Shown: positions 44,554-54,463 of the stretch, piece by piece
How positions within the stretch are numbered: the stretch's first letter is position 1
Layout of the letters: every line of letters begins with the position of its first letter
Assembly (NCBI RefSeq): GCF_005503015.1
Contig: NZ_SCOL01000002.1
Coordinates: 248,001-312,000 of the forward strand
Direction: 5' to 3'
Source of the DNA: Bacillus sp. E(2018)
Lineage (GTDB): Bacteria; Bacillota; Bacilli; Bacillales; Fictibacillaceae
Length of the DNA: 64,000 bases
The notes under the pieces: model-generated
What the model was told of the DNA's origin: nothing
The model's input: the letters and a program-made list of their open reading frames with translations, nothing else
Databases searched by the model: none
Position numbers and translations under genes: made by a program

Positions 44554-45570
44554 TTACCCTATATATCTATGATACAGAGATTTCGCTTCTGCCATATTCT
44601 TCGTTCCATGAACAAGCGCGCGTCCGTCTTTAAAAAGAACAAGGCGGTGACTGCCACGCTGAAGCTCAAGTAGGTATGGATTACAGCGAACCTCCCCATG
44701 AGGCAGCAAGCGTTTCTCCATCTCTTCTAAATCAATTTCAACCGTATGAGCGGGACGGATCTGAACGGTATCCCGACCGCAAAGAACAGCTGTTTTTAAA
44801 GCAGCGCCTTTTTCTAAATATGGATATGTTGGGTTAGCTCCGCAAGATGGACAATCTACCTTCTTCGCTTTTCCCATCCCTAATTGAACGTGCTGGTTGG
44901 TCCACGTATCAAATGTTACGATTTTTTTCCTGATAGATGCATAGTCTTCTACTAAAATCTTTAACGCCTCGGCTGTCTGATAAGCGGTGACCATCTGAAC
45001 AGCTGGAGAGATAATACCTGCCGTATCGCATGTTTGGCCGTTTGCCGGAATCTTATCGAGCAAACAGTTCAAACACGGTCCATCTCCAGGTAAGATCGTG
45101 TAAGAGATGCCATAGCTTCCAACACACGCCCCGTAAATCCACGGAATCTCATATTTCTGAGCCAGGTCGTTGATCAACAATCGTGTTTCAAAATTATCGG
45201 TCGCGTCCATAATCAAATCGATGCCCGAAATCAATACTTCTGCTTCCTCGATCCCCATGTCCATTACATGTGCTTCAATTTCTACTTCTGAATTAATCTG
45301 TTTCAATCTATTTTTTGCAGCGACTACTTTTGGCAGCTGTTTTCTCGCATCTTCTTCAGAATAAAGCTGCTGACGCTGAAGGTTCGTCCAGTCCACATAA
45401 TCGCGATCGACGAGTACGATCCGTTTTAAGCCTGCACGCGTAAGAGCTTCAGCGTTTCCTGCACCAAGAGCGCCTGCACCAACGATCAACACGCTTTTTG
45501 TTCGAATTTTCGTTTGCCCATCTATACCAATCGGACTAAATAATTCCTGTCTTGAATAACGTCCATTCAC
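44554..45570 (-). CDS. thiF: ThiF/MoeB-family sulfur-carrier adenylyltransferase
   Basis: 338 residues. Nucleotide-binding [43 protein letters not shown] and the zinc Cys pairs (CLNC and CPSC) are all present. Adenylates the C-terminal Gly of ThiS so that it can accept sulfur for thiazole synthesis. GTG start overlaps the thiG stop by four bases. Last gene of the tenI-thiO-thiS-thiG-thiF unit. Confidence 0.94.
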   Translation of the reverse strand: MNGRYSRQELFSPIGIDGQTKIRTKSVLIVGAGALGAGNAEALTRAGLKRIVLVDRDYVDWTNLQRQQLYSEEDARKQLPKVVAAKNRLKQINSEVEIEAHVMDMGIEEAEVLISGIDLIMDATDNFETRLLINDLAQKYEIPWIYGACVGSYGISYTILPGDGPCLNCLLDKIPANGQTCDTAGIISPAVQMVTAYQTAEALKILVEDYASIRKKIVTFDTWTNQHVQLGMGKAKKVDCPSCGANPTYPYLEKGAALKTAVLCGRDTVQIRPAHTVEIDLEEMEKRLLPHGEVRCNPYLLELQRGSHRLVLFKDGRALVHGTKNMAEAKSLYHRYIG

Positions 45571-46334
45571 TTCACACTCAACCCTTCTAAAGGACTGCTC
45601 GCTGTTGCCGTTTCTTTTCTCGGGATTCTTCCCGCTTCATACCCTAACTTTCCAGCTTCTACCGCCATTTTCATTGCAAGGGCCATCTTCACAGGATCCT
45701 TCGCACCCGCAACCGCTGTGTTTAACAGCACACCGTCTGCTCCGAGTTCCATCGCGATCATCGCGTCACTCGCACTTCCAATCCCTGCATCAACTATAAC
45801 CGGAACCTTCGTTTGCTCAATAATAAATTTTAGATAAAGCGGGTTAATAATTCCTTGCCCGGAACCGATTGGAGAAGCGGCAGGCATGATGGCATGTGAA
45901 CCGAGTTCTTCTAATCGTCTAGCGAGGACCACATCATCTGACGTATAAGGAAGCACGATGAACCCTTCTTTCAATAATTCTTCCGTTGCTTTTAACGTTT
46001 CCACTGGATCCGGCAACAGCGTTTTGTCGCATCCGATGACTTCTACTTTTACCATATCACATAATCCTGATGCTTTCGCCAGTTTTGCAATGCGTACTGC
46101 TTCTGCTGCCGTTTTCGCACCTGCTGTGTTCGGTAACAATGTGTATTTTTTCAGATCAAGCATCTCTAAAAAGTTTGGTTGGCTTTCTTCAAAGATGTTC
46201 ATTCTACGAACTGCAAACGTCAAAATCTCAGAACCAGAAGCTTCTACCGCTTCTTTTTGTGTTTTGAAGTCCGGGTATTTGCCTGTACCTAAAAGTAATC
46301 GAGATGAAAAGGAATAGTGTCCAATGTTTAACAT
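45567..46334 (-). CDS. thiG: Thiazole synthase
   Basis: 255 residues. TIM-barrel enzyme forming the thiamin thiazole phosphate from dehydroglycine, DXP and ThiS-thiocarboxylate. Signatures: [47 protein letters not shown] (Lys that binds DXP) and [17 protein letters not shown] 46334 starts four bases after the thiS stop. Confidence 0.96.
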   Translation of the reverse strand: MLNIGHYSFSSRLLLGTGKYPDFKTQKEAVEASGSEILTFAVRRMNIFEESQPNFLEMLDLKKYTLLPNTAGAKTAAEAVRIAKLAKASGLCDMVKVEVIGCDKTLLPDPVETLKATEELLKEGFIVLPYTSDDVVLARRLEELGSHAIMPAASPIGSGQGIINPLYLKFIIEQTKVPVIVDAGIGSASDAMIAMELGADGVLLNTAVAGAKDPVKMALAMKMAVEAGKLGYEAGRIPRKETATASSPLEGLSVK

Positions 46335-46338
46335 ACCA

Positions 46339-46542
46339 TCAACCTCCGCCAACAAATCGAACAAGTTCGATCTTGTCGTTTTCTTTTATTTGAGTTTCAC
46401 TTTGTTTTTGATTATTGATGATCTCTTCGTTTACTTCTGCAATCACCACTTGGTCATGTAAGTTAAGGTGCTTCAGCAGATCTGTGATCGACTGCAAAGA
46501 GTTTGGCACCATGACCTCTTCTCCATTTATCATAAGTTTCAC
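46339..46542 (-). CDS. thiS: Sulfur carrier protein ThiS
   Basis: 67 residues, ubiquitin-like fold, ending in the essential GG (VRFVGGG, one extra Gly). Carries sulfur as a C-terminal thiocarboxylate. Its ATG overlaps the thiO stop by four bases. Confidence 0.95.
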   Translation of the reverse strand: MKLMINGEEVMVPNSLQSITDLLKHLNLHDQVVIAEVNEEIINNQKQSETQIKENDKIELVRFVGGG

Positions 46543-47606
46543 GAATGATATACCTCGCTTTCAATATGGTCGGCAATCCTTTTTCCAGTTATAGCAGAAA
46601 GCAGAATGCCGTTTCGATAGTGTCCCGTTGCAAGAATGAGCCCCTCTTTATGTGGAGAAGGACCAATATAGGGTTGACCAGATAGCGTTTGGGGCCGGAT
46701 GCCTCCCCATGCTTTTTCAAAATGAGCACCACTTAGTTCAGGAACGATTTGTTTTGCCTTCTCCATCAATTCAAATAGACCTGAAAATGTAACCTCTTCA
46801 TTAAAGACGTGTGGTGTACTTGTCGCGCCAACAAAAATTCGATCTTCTCGCTTTGGAACGAGGTAACAATTTTTGTATTTTACAGTACCTGTGAGTAGTG
46901 GACGCTTCGTTTTGAAGGAAAGACATTCCCCTTTTACAGGCACCATTTTTAGTGAAGGCTCGATATCTGAGCTCCACACCCCACAAGCTACTATGACGGA
47001 ATCAGCATGGAACGTTTCCTCTGTTGTTACAACACCTGTCACTTTGTTGTTGGTTTGGAGAAGCTGAACCACTTCGGTATGCTCTTTAATCTCAGCACCA
47101 AGAGTTTTTGCAGATTGATATAAAGCCTGAGTGAGTTTAACAGGTGACACTTGAGCATCTTTTGCAAAATAGAGAGCTCCCTTTACAAGTGGTGATAAGG
47201 CGGGTTCTTTTATGAGCAGTTCTTCAGCAGACAGCCAGAAAACTTCTTCTTCATGATTTTGACGTTCGGCCGCTTCCCTTTGTAGATCAGTCTCTTCTTC
47301 CTCTGTAAACGCAAGTTCATAAATTCCCTTTTGAATGTGTTCAATATCAATCCCACAAACGTCGAAAAGTTCCTGTGATAATGAGCTGAAGGCATTCCGA
47401 CTTTCTTTTGCCAAGGAGTAGAGTGGATGATTGGTCTGAAACTCCATCTCTGCACCAAGCATGCCAGCTGCAGCACTGGACGCCTTGCTTCCTACCGTCT
47501 CCTTTTCAAGAAGCAGCACACGCTTGTTTCGTTTAGAAAGCTCGTAGGCGATGGAACAGCCGATCACGCCGCCTCCTATAATGATGGCATCATACGTTGT
47601 GCGCAT
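46539..47606 (-). CDS. thiO: Glycine oxidase ThiO
   Basis: 355 residues. FAD-binding DAIIIGGGVIGCSIAYELSK (GxGxxG) at the N-terminus and GHYRNGILLSAITG near the C-terminus. Oxidises glycine to the imine used by ThiG. ATG 47606 has GGAGGT five bases upstream; the gene overlaps tenI by 17 bases. Confidence 0.94.
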   Translation of the reverse strand: MRTTYDAIIIGGGVIGCSIAYELSKRNKRVLLLEKETVGSKASSAAAGMLGAEMEFQTNHPLYSLAKESRNAFSSLSQELFDVCGIDIEHIQKGIYELAFTEEEETDLQREAAERQNHEEEVFWLSAEELLIKEPALSPLVKGALYFAKDAQVSPVKLTQALYQSAKTLGAEIKEHTEVVQLLQTNNKVTGVVTTEETFHADSVIVACGVWSSDIEPSLKMVPVKGECLSFKTKRPLLTGTVKYKNCYLVPKREDRIFVGATSTPHVFNEEVTFSGLFELMEKAKQIVPELSGAHFEKAWGGIRPQTLSGQPYIGPSPHKEGLILATGHYRNGILLSAITGKRIADHIESEVYHS

Positions 47607-48210
47607 CACACACCTCCAGTTGTTGTTTGTACAGTTTTACAGCTTGTAGTGGTGATTTTGCTTCTAAAATGCCTGACATCACGGCGATTCCAGTTGCACC
47701 CGTTTCGATAACATTCCGTACGTTTTCTGGTGTGATGCCCCCAATCGCGATAACCGGAATTGTGGTTTGATCTACTACATGTTGAAGCTGATCTAACCCT
47801 CTCGGCTCTGCATCACGTTTGGAATCTGTCTTAAAAATATGACCATATATGATGAAGTTGGCGCCGTTTTGTTCAGCATACTGTGCTTCTGAAACAGAAT
47901 GGACAGAGCTGCCGATCATCATTTCAGGCAGAGCTCTTCGCACAGCTGACACATCTAGACTGTGATGTGTCAGCTGAACACCTTTTACGCCTTTGCAAAG
48001 TGCGACATCCACCCTGTCGTTTACGATGATTTTAGAGGAAGGCATTCCTGCTTTCTGCAGACGTTCGACCAGATGACTAAGTTCCTTCGCTGACTTAGTT
48101 TTTTCCCGTATGTGAAGCGACGTTACATACGGATGAATGAGACTTGCGATCCTCCCCAACACTTCATCACTCTGCCTACCCGTAGAAATGATATGTAGCT
48201 GTTTTTCCAC
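47590..48210 (-). CDS. tenI: Thiazole tautomerase TenI
   Basis: 206 residues, ThiE-like barrel with LHIREKTKSAKEL, VNDRVDVAL, GVQLTHHSLD, IIYGHIFKTDSK and VIAIGGITPENV. The HIREKTKS start and the absence of a ThiE pyrophosphate motif favour TenI, which aromatises the thiazole. GTG start; its GGAGGTGG ribosome binding site lies within the terminator arm of the TPP riboswitch. First gene of the operon. tenA, thiD and thiE are not in this window. Confidence 0.88.
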   Translation of the reverse strand: MEKQLHIISTGRQSDEVLGRIASLIHPYVTSLHIREKTKSAKELSHLVERLQKAGMPSSKIIVNDRVDVALCKGVKGVQLTHHSLDVSAVRRALPEMMIGSSVHSVSEAQYAEQNGANFIIYGHIFKTDSKRDAEPRGLDQLQHVVDQTTIPVIAIGGITPENVRNVIETGATGIAVMSGILEAKSPLQAVKLYKQQLEVCDAHNV

Positions 48211-48212
48211 AA

Positions 48213-48383
48213 TAAAAAACCACCTCCTTTATGCAGCAAAGAGGTGGTTTCACAGTTTTAAGAATTCATAGCGAAGTATCTGATCCACACACCACTTCCC
48301 TACGCTGGTTCTAACCAAATCAGGTTCCAAGGGTCTTAAAGTTCACTCTAATCTCAGCCTTAACAAAGGCACCCCTAGTGGTA
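48213..48383 (-). ncRNA. TPP (THI-box) riboswitch with terminator/SD-masking hairpin
   Basis: On the minus strand the conserved core is ACTAGGGGTGCC, GGCTGAGA, ACCCTTGGAACCTGAT and AGCGTAGGGAAGT (aptamer 48291-48383). The expression platform is AAACCACCTC with GAGGTGGTTT (10 bp, 48217-48250), followed by TTTATT. The 3' arm contains the tenI GGAGGTGG, so the same hairpin can stop transcription and hide the ribosome binding site. Confidence 0.95.
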
Positions 48384-48410
48384 ATGACTATTTAATTTTT
48401 ATATACTACT

Positions 48411-48439
48411 ATTCTATCGATAAAGGGCTTTCATAACAA
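48411..48439 (-). promoter_or_regulatory. Promoter of the thi operon
   Basis: On the minus strand TTGTTA and TAGAAT are separated by 17 bp (48411-48439), about 30 bases upstream of the TPP aptamer. Confidence 0.6.
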
Positions 48440-48538
48440 CCTTTGAGTTTTATATATAATTTTTATAATCCATCATGACTGATTACCGCGCACCTAGGGA
48501 ATACCATTTACATGAATTAAATGAGGAGTGTGGTTTAT

Positions 48539-48805
48539 ATGAAGTATTTTATCAATGTGAATAAAAGTGTAGAAGAAGAGTATGGGAAGATGTTTGTATA
48601 TGATCCTGAATGCAACAAGGAAAACGAAGACGAGCTAGAAGTGGTAAACAATCTTGACGAACAAGACAAAGGAAAACCTTATATTTTTCCGAAAAGCTTC
48701 TTGTTGGAGGTTTCAGTTGAGGATTATGAGAGGTATGCTGAGGCGAAGAGAAGTAATAAAGATGTGAAATCAGTTACTGAGGCGATATTTGATAGGTATA
48801 AATGA
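48539..48805 (+). CDS. Hypothetical small acidic protein
   Basis: 88 residues, many Glu and Asp, beginning MKYFINVNKSVEEEYGKMF. GAGGAG lies ten bases before the ATG; an earlier in-frame start has none. No membrane segment or known motif. Unknown function. Confidence 0.6.
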   Translation: MKYFINVNKSVEEEYGKMFVYDPECNKENEDELEVVNNLDEQDKGKPYIFPKSFLLEVSVEDYERYAEAKRSNKDVKSVTEAIFDRYK

Positions 48806-48840
48806 TGTAAGAGCTGCCAAATATATGGTGGTTTTTTGCT

Positions 48841-49006
48841 CTATGGGTCAAACTCTCATTCCTATGAGTCTAAACTAGGATTCTATGGGTCAAACTCGGC
48901 ATCCTATGAGTCAAAGTAGATGTTCAATGAGTCCTGCATATTTCTATGAGTCAAAAACTAAGCTCTATGAGCCAAAACTGCCATTCTATGGGTCATTCCC
49001 CAATCT
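48841..49006 (+). repeat. Array B: eight units with 21-bp period
   Basis: CTATGRGTCAAA-like cores start at 48841, 48862, 48883, 48904, 48925, 48944, 48965 and 48986: spacing 21, 21, 21, 21, 19, 21, 21. The 9-mer CTATGAGTC or CTATGGGTC is kept in six of eight units (the others read CAATGAGTC and CTATGAGCC) while the second half of each unit varies. It lies between convergent genes; stop codons break all long frames. Confidence 0.88.
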
Positions 49007-49012
49007 CCACTA

Positions 49013-49048
49013 AAAAAGGATGCCTCAGCATGAGGCACCCCTTTTTTT
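49013..49048 (-). terminator. Terminator of the CAP-domain gene
   Basis: Minus strand GGGGTGCCTCA pairs with TGAGGCATCC around a short loop, followed by TTTTT; the stem lies immediately past the stop codon. Confidence 0.8.
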
Positions 49049-49947
49049 TAAGGACGAATAAACATCTGTGTCCAATATGTCTTGTATCCTGTTGTACCTT
49101 TAATGTAACCCACACCAATCTGTGTAAAGTTATCACTTAAAATGTTCGCTTTGTGACCGGGGCTATTCATCCAACCTGTCATAACAGCACTTGTTGTCGT
49201 GTAACCGGCAGCAATATTTTCTCCTGCAGATGTGTACGTAATCCCGAACTGCTTCATCATATCAAACGGTGATCCATATGTTGGAGACGTATGGTCAAAA
49301 TAGTTCTTAACAAGCATATCCCGAGATTTTTCTCTTGCAACATTGCTTAATGTAGGATTTAACGCTAACTCTTTCTTGCCGTTATTTAAACGGTTTTTAT
49401 TTACAGAAAAAAACGTTTCAAGTTCATAAATATTTTGCTTACTGATTGTTCCAGTGGATAGATGCGTTTTATACGTTGGATCTGCTAGATGAAGTGACCC
49501 AGTTTCTTTATAGGTTGCCGTATTTGAACTTCCATCCCACGTTACATCATATCCGAATGCTTCCCCAACCAAACGAAGAGGTATGTATGTACGATTATTA
49601 ATAATCGCTGGTTTAATATCAGATTGCTGAATATAAAATTTGTTATTATATTGTTTTTCTAAAAATGATGATTGAATATTGAGTGCAAGCTTAGCTGTTG
49701 TTCCATATTTCGAAAGCTGTGAGGTAACCATGTTTGTTTCCGAATTCCATTTCACTTCAGCATTCATAGATTCAAAAACCGGTCTGAGCGGAACTAGCAA
49801 TCTATTGTTTTGCACGATAGGTTTTTCATCTGGAAAAATGACACTATTGTTTCCGATTTTAACATTAAATGATTCTGCAGAAACGTCTGTTCTAGTAATT
49901 CCTAAGAATAACAGACCTGCAGCAAGTAAACTCGCAAAATACTTCAT
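49048..49947 (-). CDS. Secreted CAP/SCP-domain protein with copper amine oxidase-like N-terminal domain
   Basis: 299 residues. Signal peptide (1-24, ending SAES). Residues ~28-150 match the copper-amine-oxidase N-like repeat (NNRLLVPLRPVFESMNAEVKW and NNRTYIPLRLVGEAFGYDVTWD). Residues ~170-299 are a CAP domain (YFDHTSPTYGSPFDMM, GENIAAGY, WMNSPGHKANIL, YWTQMFI), as in YkwD. GGGGGG precedes ATG 49947. Probably wall- or spore-associated. Confidence 0.9.
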   Translation of the reverse strand: MKYFASLLAAGLLFLGITRTDVSAESFNVKIGNNSVIFPDEKPIVQNNRLLVPLRPVFESMNAEVKWNSETNMVTSQLSKYGTTAKLALNIQSSFLEKQYNNKFYIQQSDIKPAIINNRTYIPLRLVGEAFGYDVTWDGSSNTATYKETGSLHLADPTYKTHLSTGTISKQNIYELETFFSVNKNRLNNGKKELALNPTLSNVAREKSRDMLVKNYFDHTSPTYGSPFDMMKQFGITYTSAGENIAAGYTTTSAVMTGWMNSPGHKANILSDNFTQIGVGYIKGTTGYKTYWTQMFIRP

Positions 49948-50047
49948 ATTCTTACCCCCCTGTAAAATCATATATGAATATAGCATATTTTTTCTTGAGT
50001 AAATCTCCAAAACTAAAACAGTAAAGAAAATGTAATGTAAGGAAAAA

Positions 50048-50073
50048 GATGCCGCTTCCCGAGAGAAGCAGCA
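50048..50073 (-). terminator. Terminator of the amylopullulanase gene
   Basis: Minus strand GCTGCTTC pairs with GAAGCGGC, then ATCTTTTTCC, just after the stop codon. Confidence 0.7.
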
Positions 50074-50083
50074 TCCTACCAAA

Positions 50084-53000
50084 CTAATTCTTATTAATCG
50101 TCATCACGATATCCTTCGTGTTCTTTCCAATCGCTCCGCCGTCATTTTTGAAAATAGTCGTTTTATTCTCTTCTGACGGTTCGATATGAATGTTCAGCTT
50201 GTTCTCTCCTACATTTAAATTCTCCGTGTGTGAGAACGTCATGTCATCGTTGATGGTAACCGGCTGACCGTTGATCGTCATCACACCCTCTTTGATGGCG
50301 TTCCCTTTTAGGGTGATCGTGTCAGAAGTTACTGTCTGGCCATCTGTATGAGAGGTAACGACAACCGGCATGTCGATCCATCGTAAAATTTTATCTTGAA
50401 CAACCATCGCATTGCCGCCTTGGTTCGTGACAACAAAACTCAGATCTGTTCCTGTTGCACCGTATCCGTAGTAGCTTACGTCATCATCATTCGGATTACC
50501 CGGTGTGTGATCAGCAAGACCTTCTTGATCCCATGAGCTGTTCTTTGCGTATTTATAGGTAATTACTTCACCTTCTTGCGCTTCAAACGTATATTCATAA
50601 TCGTTCGTTACAGCTCCGCCACGCGTCATCTTCCACGCACCTGTGTTCCAGCCGTTCTTGCTGCCTGGCATCGTCACATCGACGCCTTGTGGTGTATAAG
50701 CTGGTGCGTTTACTTTCATTGTGACTTTTACCATAACAAGGTCAGGCGTAACCTGAACGGCGTTCGACTTCACGCTGTTACCCGCTTTGTCGTAGATGTG
50801 CACTTCGTACGTATACACTTTTCCGTTTGTTACGTTCAGATCTTTGTACGTTGCGGCACTTGTATCAAGTACTTGGTCGATGACTTCTCCATCACGAACG
50901 ATCGTGAACAGATAAGGCTCGTTTGCGCCTTCTACAGACCATTTCAGATTCACTTGTCCTGATTCTTGCGCTGGTTCTTCTAATGTTACTGATGTTGCAG
51001 GAGCGGTCGTGTCATCCCCTTTTGTGAACGTAACTGTCTTCGTTTCACTAGTGACCCACGTTCTGCCTAAATCGGTTGAGAACGCATAACGATATTGATA
51101 CTCTCCCTCTTTAAAAGGTAAGAAATCTGCGCTAAACATGTTATATTCTCCGTTTTGTGCGGTGTACGTACCTGTATGAGATGTCCAGTTCGTCTTGCCT
51201 GGCTCTTTTACTTGCAGCTCACTCTGTAAGCCTTCTGCTAAATCGGTCTCTGTTTCACCTGTGATTTTGATATCAGCTGAAACCGTTTGTGGTTTAGATA
51301 GATCGATTACGCCATTCTTTAATAATGTTACATTGGAAATGTTATAGTTACCGTTCTTTAACGCCACATGAGGAATCGCGGCTTTTGATTCTGTTTTTAG
51401 AGATTCGTTGTTATTTTTATCGATCGCAACAACGGCAAAATAATATTTACGACCATTATCAAGGTCGTTGATCTTGATTGAGTTTCCTTTCGTTTCTGCT
51501 ACCTTTTCATAAAAAGCACCAGAGATCGTAGTTTGATAGATTGCGTAACGTTTTGCATCACCTTTCCAGTAAAGCGAAACTGAGTGACTGCTTTCTGACG
51601 CTTTTACACCTTTCACCGCTTTTGGTGCCTTCAGATTCTGGTGTTTATCGGAAACGAGCATACGACCACTCATTGCTGGAACGGTTACTGATAACTTTCC
51701 ATCCTTTACAGCTGTTTTGTACTTTTTGTTCAGCTGATCTGTTAGCTTCACGTTGTTCACGATCAGCTTCTTCACATCTAGTTCAACGGTCTTTGCTTCA
51801 GTGCCGCGGTTTGTAATAACAAGCGCTGCATTCTTCTTATCTGTACGAGCATAAGCAAGCACATCTTTTTCAGCGTATAGGTGGTGGAGTTCACCATAAC
51901 TGAATAAATCGTGGTAATCACTACGCACTTTTCCAATGTTTTGATAATGCTTTACAAGATCCTTGTCTTCAGAACCCCATGGATACGTTCTGCGGTCATC
52001 CGGATCTTTAGAGCCTGTAACGCCCGCTTCATCTCCATAATAAAGAGTCGGTGCACCTGCATAACCCATCTGTAAGATTGCCGCAAGCTTTAGTCGTTTC
52101 ACACCTAGCTCATGATCGTACTTCGGATCCAGCTCAGCACGCTCGTAAGAATCTGTTCCGTTTCCAAGGATAAACGCTGCACGAGGTGTGTCATGAGATC
52201 CCATTAAGTTCATCAGCGCATAAAACGCTTCTTGTGGGTAATCTTCAAACACAGCGTTCATCTGGTTCTCGGCGCCTTCTGCGTTACCGTTTTTCAAGTA
52301 GTCGATCATCGCCCCTCGGAAACGGTAGTTCATTACCGAATCATACAAATCGCCAAGGAAGTATTCAGACGCATCATCCCAGATCTCACCTAGGATTAGT
52401 GGATCATCTTTCTTGCCTTCCTTCAGCTCTTTTCGGAACTCTCTCCAAAACTCTGTATCTACTTCGTTCGCAACATCCAATCGCCAGCCTGATGCACCAC
52501 GATCTAGCCACGATTTTGCAGCTGAATCTTTGTCGTACATGATATAGTCAACGAACGGCTTGTTGTTCAACTCAGAATCATAGTCTACCGCTTCACCTGG
52601 AATTGATTTAATCTCAGGAAGTGAGTCAAAGCCCCACCAAGCTTGGTATTTATAAACACCGTTCACTTTTTCGTTCTCGATATTAAACCAATTATGAAAA
52701 CCGTACGGACTAAACTCTTGGCCTTCTTTCTTAAACTTTGCTTCTGTTTGTTTTTTCGCTTCTGTTTCTGTTGTGCCTTTCGAACTCATCAGGTCATAGA
52801 TGCTTGCCCAATATTCATATGCCCCGACCGTTTTGTATTTTCCGTAACGGTCAAAATAGATCGAATCGTCTCCAACATGGTTGAATACCCCATCAAGGAT
52901 TAAGTGCATCTTCCGTTTTTTCAGTTCTTTTGTAAAAGCCTTAAATTCTTCTGGTGACCCAAACATCGGATCCATCGCTTTATAATCTGTCGCATCATAT

Positions 53001-54430
53001 TTATGGTTGGATGCTGCATGTGCGACCGGATTTAGGTAAAGTGTATTAACGCCAAGTGACTCGATATAGTCTAATTTCTTTTGAATCCCAGCAATATCGC
53101 CGCCAAAAAAGTCGTTCGACCAGATCTCGTCTCCATCATAGCCTTCTGTTTCTGCTTGACGAGGGTTGTCCGGCAGCTCATTCCAATCTCGGTGCTCGAT
53201 CGGTTCAGTGCCGCGTGCTGTTGTTTTTGCTTTGTCGTTCTTTTTGTTTCCGTTATAAAAACGGTCCGGGAAAATCTGATACACAACTGATTCTTTCATC
53301 CAGTCTGGTGTTTTGTAAGACGGATCGTATACCGTCATCTGGAATAGAGCGGCGTTCGTATCCGCAGCAGTTCCTTTGCCGCCTTCACCTGTATCTTCAC
53401 CATATTCTTTTACAGCATCTCCATCGCGCGCTGTGAATTTATAGCCGTACACCCCTTTTTCTTCAGGTGTAACCGTAGCTTCCCACAGCTCGATGTCTTC
53501 GCCGTTTGCAGTCGTCCAGCCAGCGTTCACCATATCTTTAACCGTCGTATTGCCAGAGTTATAGTTACGAAGATATAGCTTTGCGCCAGTCAGATCGCCC
53601 TTTTTCGTTTGAAGGCGGAGTGTTACGTCTTGTCCAGCTTTAATCGCTCCAAACGGTGCACGAAATGCTTCGTTCCAAGTATCATGGTGAAGCTTGCCTG
53701 TGTTCACGCTACCGTCGGGAAGACCCGCATCATAGTTCGTGTACACTTCTTTTGTGTCATGGTTGTAAAAAAACGTGATTTCTGCGTCTTTCAGCACATT
53801 CAATTTTATGTTGTCTGCCGGGTAATTTGGGGCATCCCAATTATTGCCGAGCACTATTTTAAATTCGTGCTTTCCTTTTGGCACTTGCGTGGTGTACGTG
53901 TAGATGTTGTCACCGTCTTCATCTTGTAAAAGTGCCGTTGATTCACCAGGCGTCCACTCGCCGCCTGCTCCGATATCCGGCTGAATGTCACCTACGATAC
54001 GTGGTGTTTTCTCAGCAGGAAGTGGTTCTGGAATCGTTAGTTTGTGAGTTGTGTCATCATAGATAAATGTCACGTCTTTTTCCGTGTCGATCGTCAGCTT
54101 GTAGTTGTCCCCACCTTGTTTTCCATCCACTCCATAGTTCTCATCCCATGAACCATTGATCGCCACCTTGTATTCATAGGTGCCGGCAGGGAGTTTTCCA
54201 GTAAGCTTGTACTTCCCGTTCGGTTGAAGTTCCATTTTTGTAGCAGTGTCTGCAGGGTTCCAGTCACTAGAACCGCCAAGTTCAGATTGCAGATCTCCAA
54301 CAAGCGTTACGGTGCGCTCCACAGCTTTTGTTGAAGATGGTTGTATGAGTAATGCAGATGCAAACGTTTGCAAAATTAGCGTAAAAAGCAGTAACCAAGA
54401 AACTCTGTTGCGAGATTTCATTTTCCTCAC
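50084..54430 (-). CDS. Secreted multidomain alpha-amylase/pullulanase (GH13)
   Basis: 1448 residues. Order: signal peptide (to about residue 35), two pullulanase X25-like modules (VTLVGDLQSELGGSSDW, then RIVGDIQPDIGAGGEW), an N-terminal beta domain, GH13 barrel, C-terminal beta domain, two fibronectin III-like modules, a starch-binding-like module (NGWNTGAWKM) and an Ig-like end. GH13 residues are intact: DGVFNHVG, GWRLDVANEV (nucleophile Asp), LGEIWDD (acid Glu) and MGSHDTPR. The GTG start at 54430 has GGGGG seven bases upstream; 52 more in-frame codons upstream lack one. Three CcpA-type sites imply glucose repression. Confidence 0.9.
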   Translation of the reverse strand: MRKMKSRNRVSWLLLFTLILQTFASALLIQPSSTKAVERTVTLVGDLQSELGGSSDWNPADTATKMELQPNGKYKLTGKLPAGTYEYKVAINGSWDENYGVDGKQGGDNYKLTIDTEKDVTFIYDDTTHKLTIPEPLPAEKTPRIVGDIQPDIGAGGEWTPGESTALLQDEDGDNIYTYTTQVPKGKHEFKIVLGNNWDAPNYPADNIKLNVLKDAEITFFYNHDTKEVYTNYDAGLPDGSVNTGKLHHDTWNEAFRAPFGAIKAGQDVTLRLQTKKGDLTGAKLYLRNYNSGNTTVKDMVNAGWTTANGEDIELWEATVTPEEKGVYGYKFTARDGDAVKEYGEDTGEGGKGTAADTNAALFQMTVYDPSYKTPDWMKESVVYQIFPDRFYNGNKKNDKAKTTARGTEPIEHRDWNELPDNPRQAETEGYDGDEIWSNDFFGGDIAGIQKKLDYIESLGVNTLYLNPVAHAASNHKYDATDYKAMDPMFGSPEEFKAFTKELKKRKMHLILDGVFNHVGDDSIYFDRYGKYKTVGAYEYWASIYDLMSSKGTTETEAKKQTEAKFKKEGQEFSPYGFHNWFNIENEKVNGVYKYQAWWGFDSLPEIKSIPGEAVDYDSELNNKPFVDYIMYDKDSAAKSWLDRGASGWRLDVANEVDTEFWREFRKELKEGKKDDPLILGEIWDDASEYFLGDLYDSVMNYRFRGAMIDYLKNGNAEGAENQMNAVFEDYPQEAFYALMNLMGSHDTPRAAFILGNGTDSYERAELDPKYDHELGVKRLKLAAILQMGYAGAPTLYYGDEAGVTGSKDPDDRRTYPWGSEDKDLVKHYQNIGKVRSDYHDLFSYGELHHLYAEKDVLAYARTDKKNAALVITNRGTEAKTVELDVKKLIVNNVKLTDQLNKKYKTAVKDGKLSVTVPAMSGRMLVSDKHQNLKAPKAVKGVKASESSHSVSLYWKGDAKRYAIYQTTISGAFYEKVAETKGNSIKINDLDNGRKYYFAVVAIDKNNNESLKTESKAAIPHVALKNGNYNISNVTLLKNGVIDLSKPQTVSADIKITGETETDLAEGLQSELQVKEPGKTNWTSHTGTYTAQNGEYNMFSADFLPFKEGEYQYRYAFSTDLGRTWVTSETKTVTFTKGDDTTAPATSVTLEEPAQESGQVNLKWSVEGANEPYLFTIVRDGEVIDQVLDTSAATYKDLNVTNGKVYTYEVHIYDKAGNSVKSNAVQVTPDLVMVKVTMKVNAPAYTPQGVDVTMPGSKNGWNTGAWKMTRGGAVTNDYEYTFEAQEGEVITYKYAKNSSWDQEGLADHTPGNPNDDDVSYYGYGATGTDLSFVVTNQGGNAMVVQDKILRWIDMPVVVTSHTDGQTVTSDTITLKGNAIKEGVMTINGQPVTINDDMTFSHTENLNVGENKLNIHIEPSEENKTTIFKNDGGAIGKNTKDIVMTINKN
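54359..54372. promoter_or_regulatory. cre-type site inside the amylopullulanase coding start
   Basis: TGCAAACGTTTGCA, a perfect 14-bp palindrome matching the CcpA consensus, lies about 20 codons into the gene, in the signal-peptide region, where CcpA could block elongation. Confidence 0.75.
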
Positions 54431-54463
54431 TTCATTTCCCCCTTTTAATGGTATGCAAATTAG

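Noticed and set aside
48841-49006. CRISPR array
   Set aside because: Repeat-like cores are only 8-12 bases, period is 21 bp, there are no 30-bp spacers and no cas genes.
48946-49140. Coding repeat (MSQ-type heptads) through array B
   Set aside because: Only the last few units stay in frame; stop codons interrupt the rest and no ribosome binding site is present.
50576-53929. Several plus-strand frames opposite the amylopullulanase
   Set aside because: All lie antisense to an intact 1448-residue GH13 protein, have no binding sites and no recognisable products.
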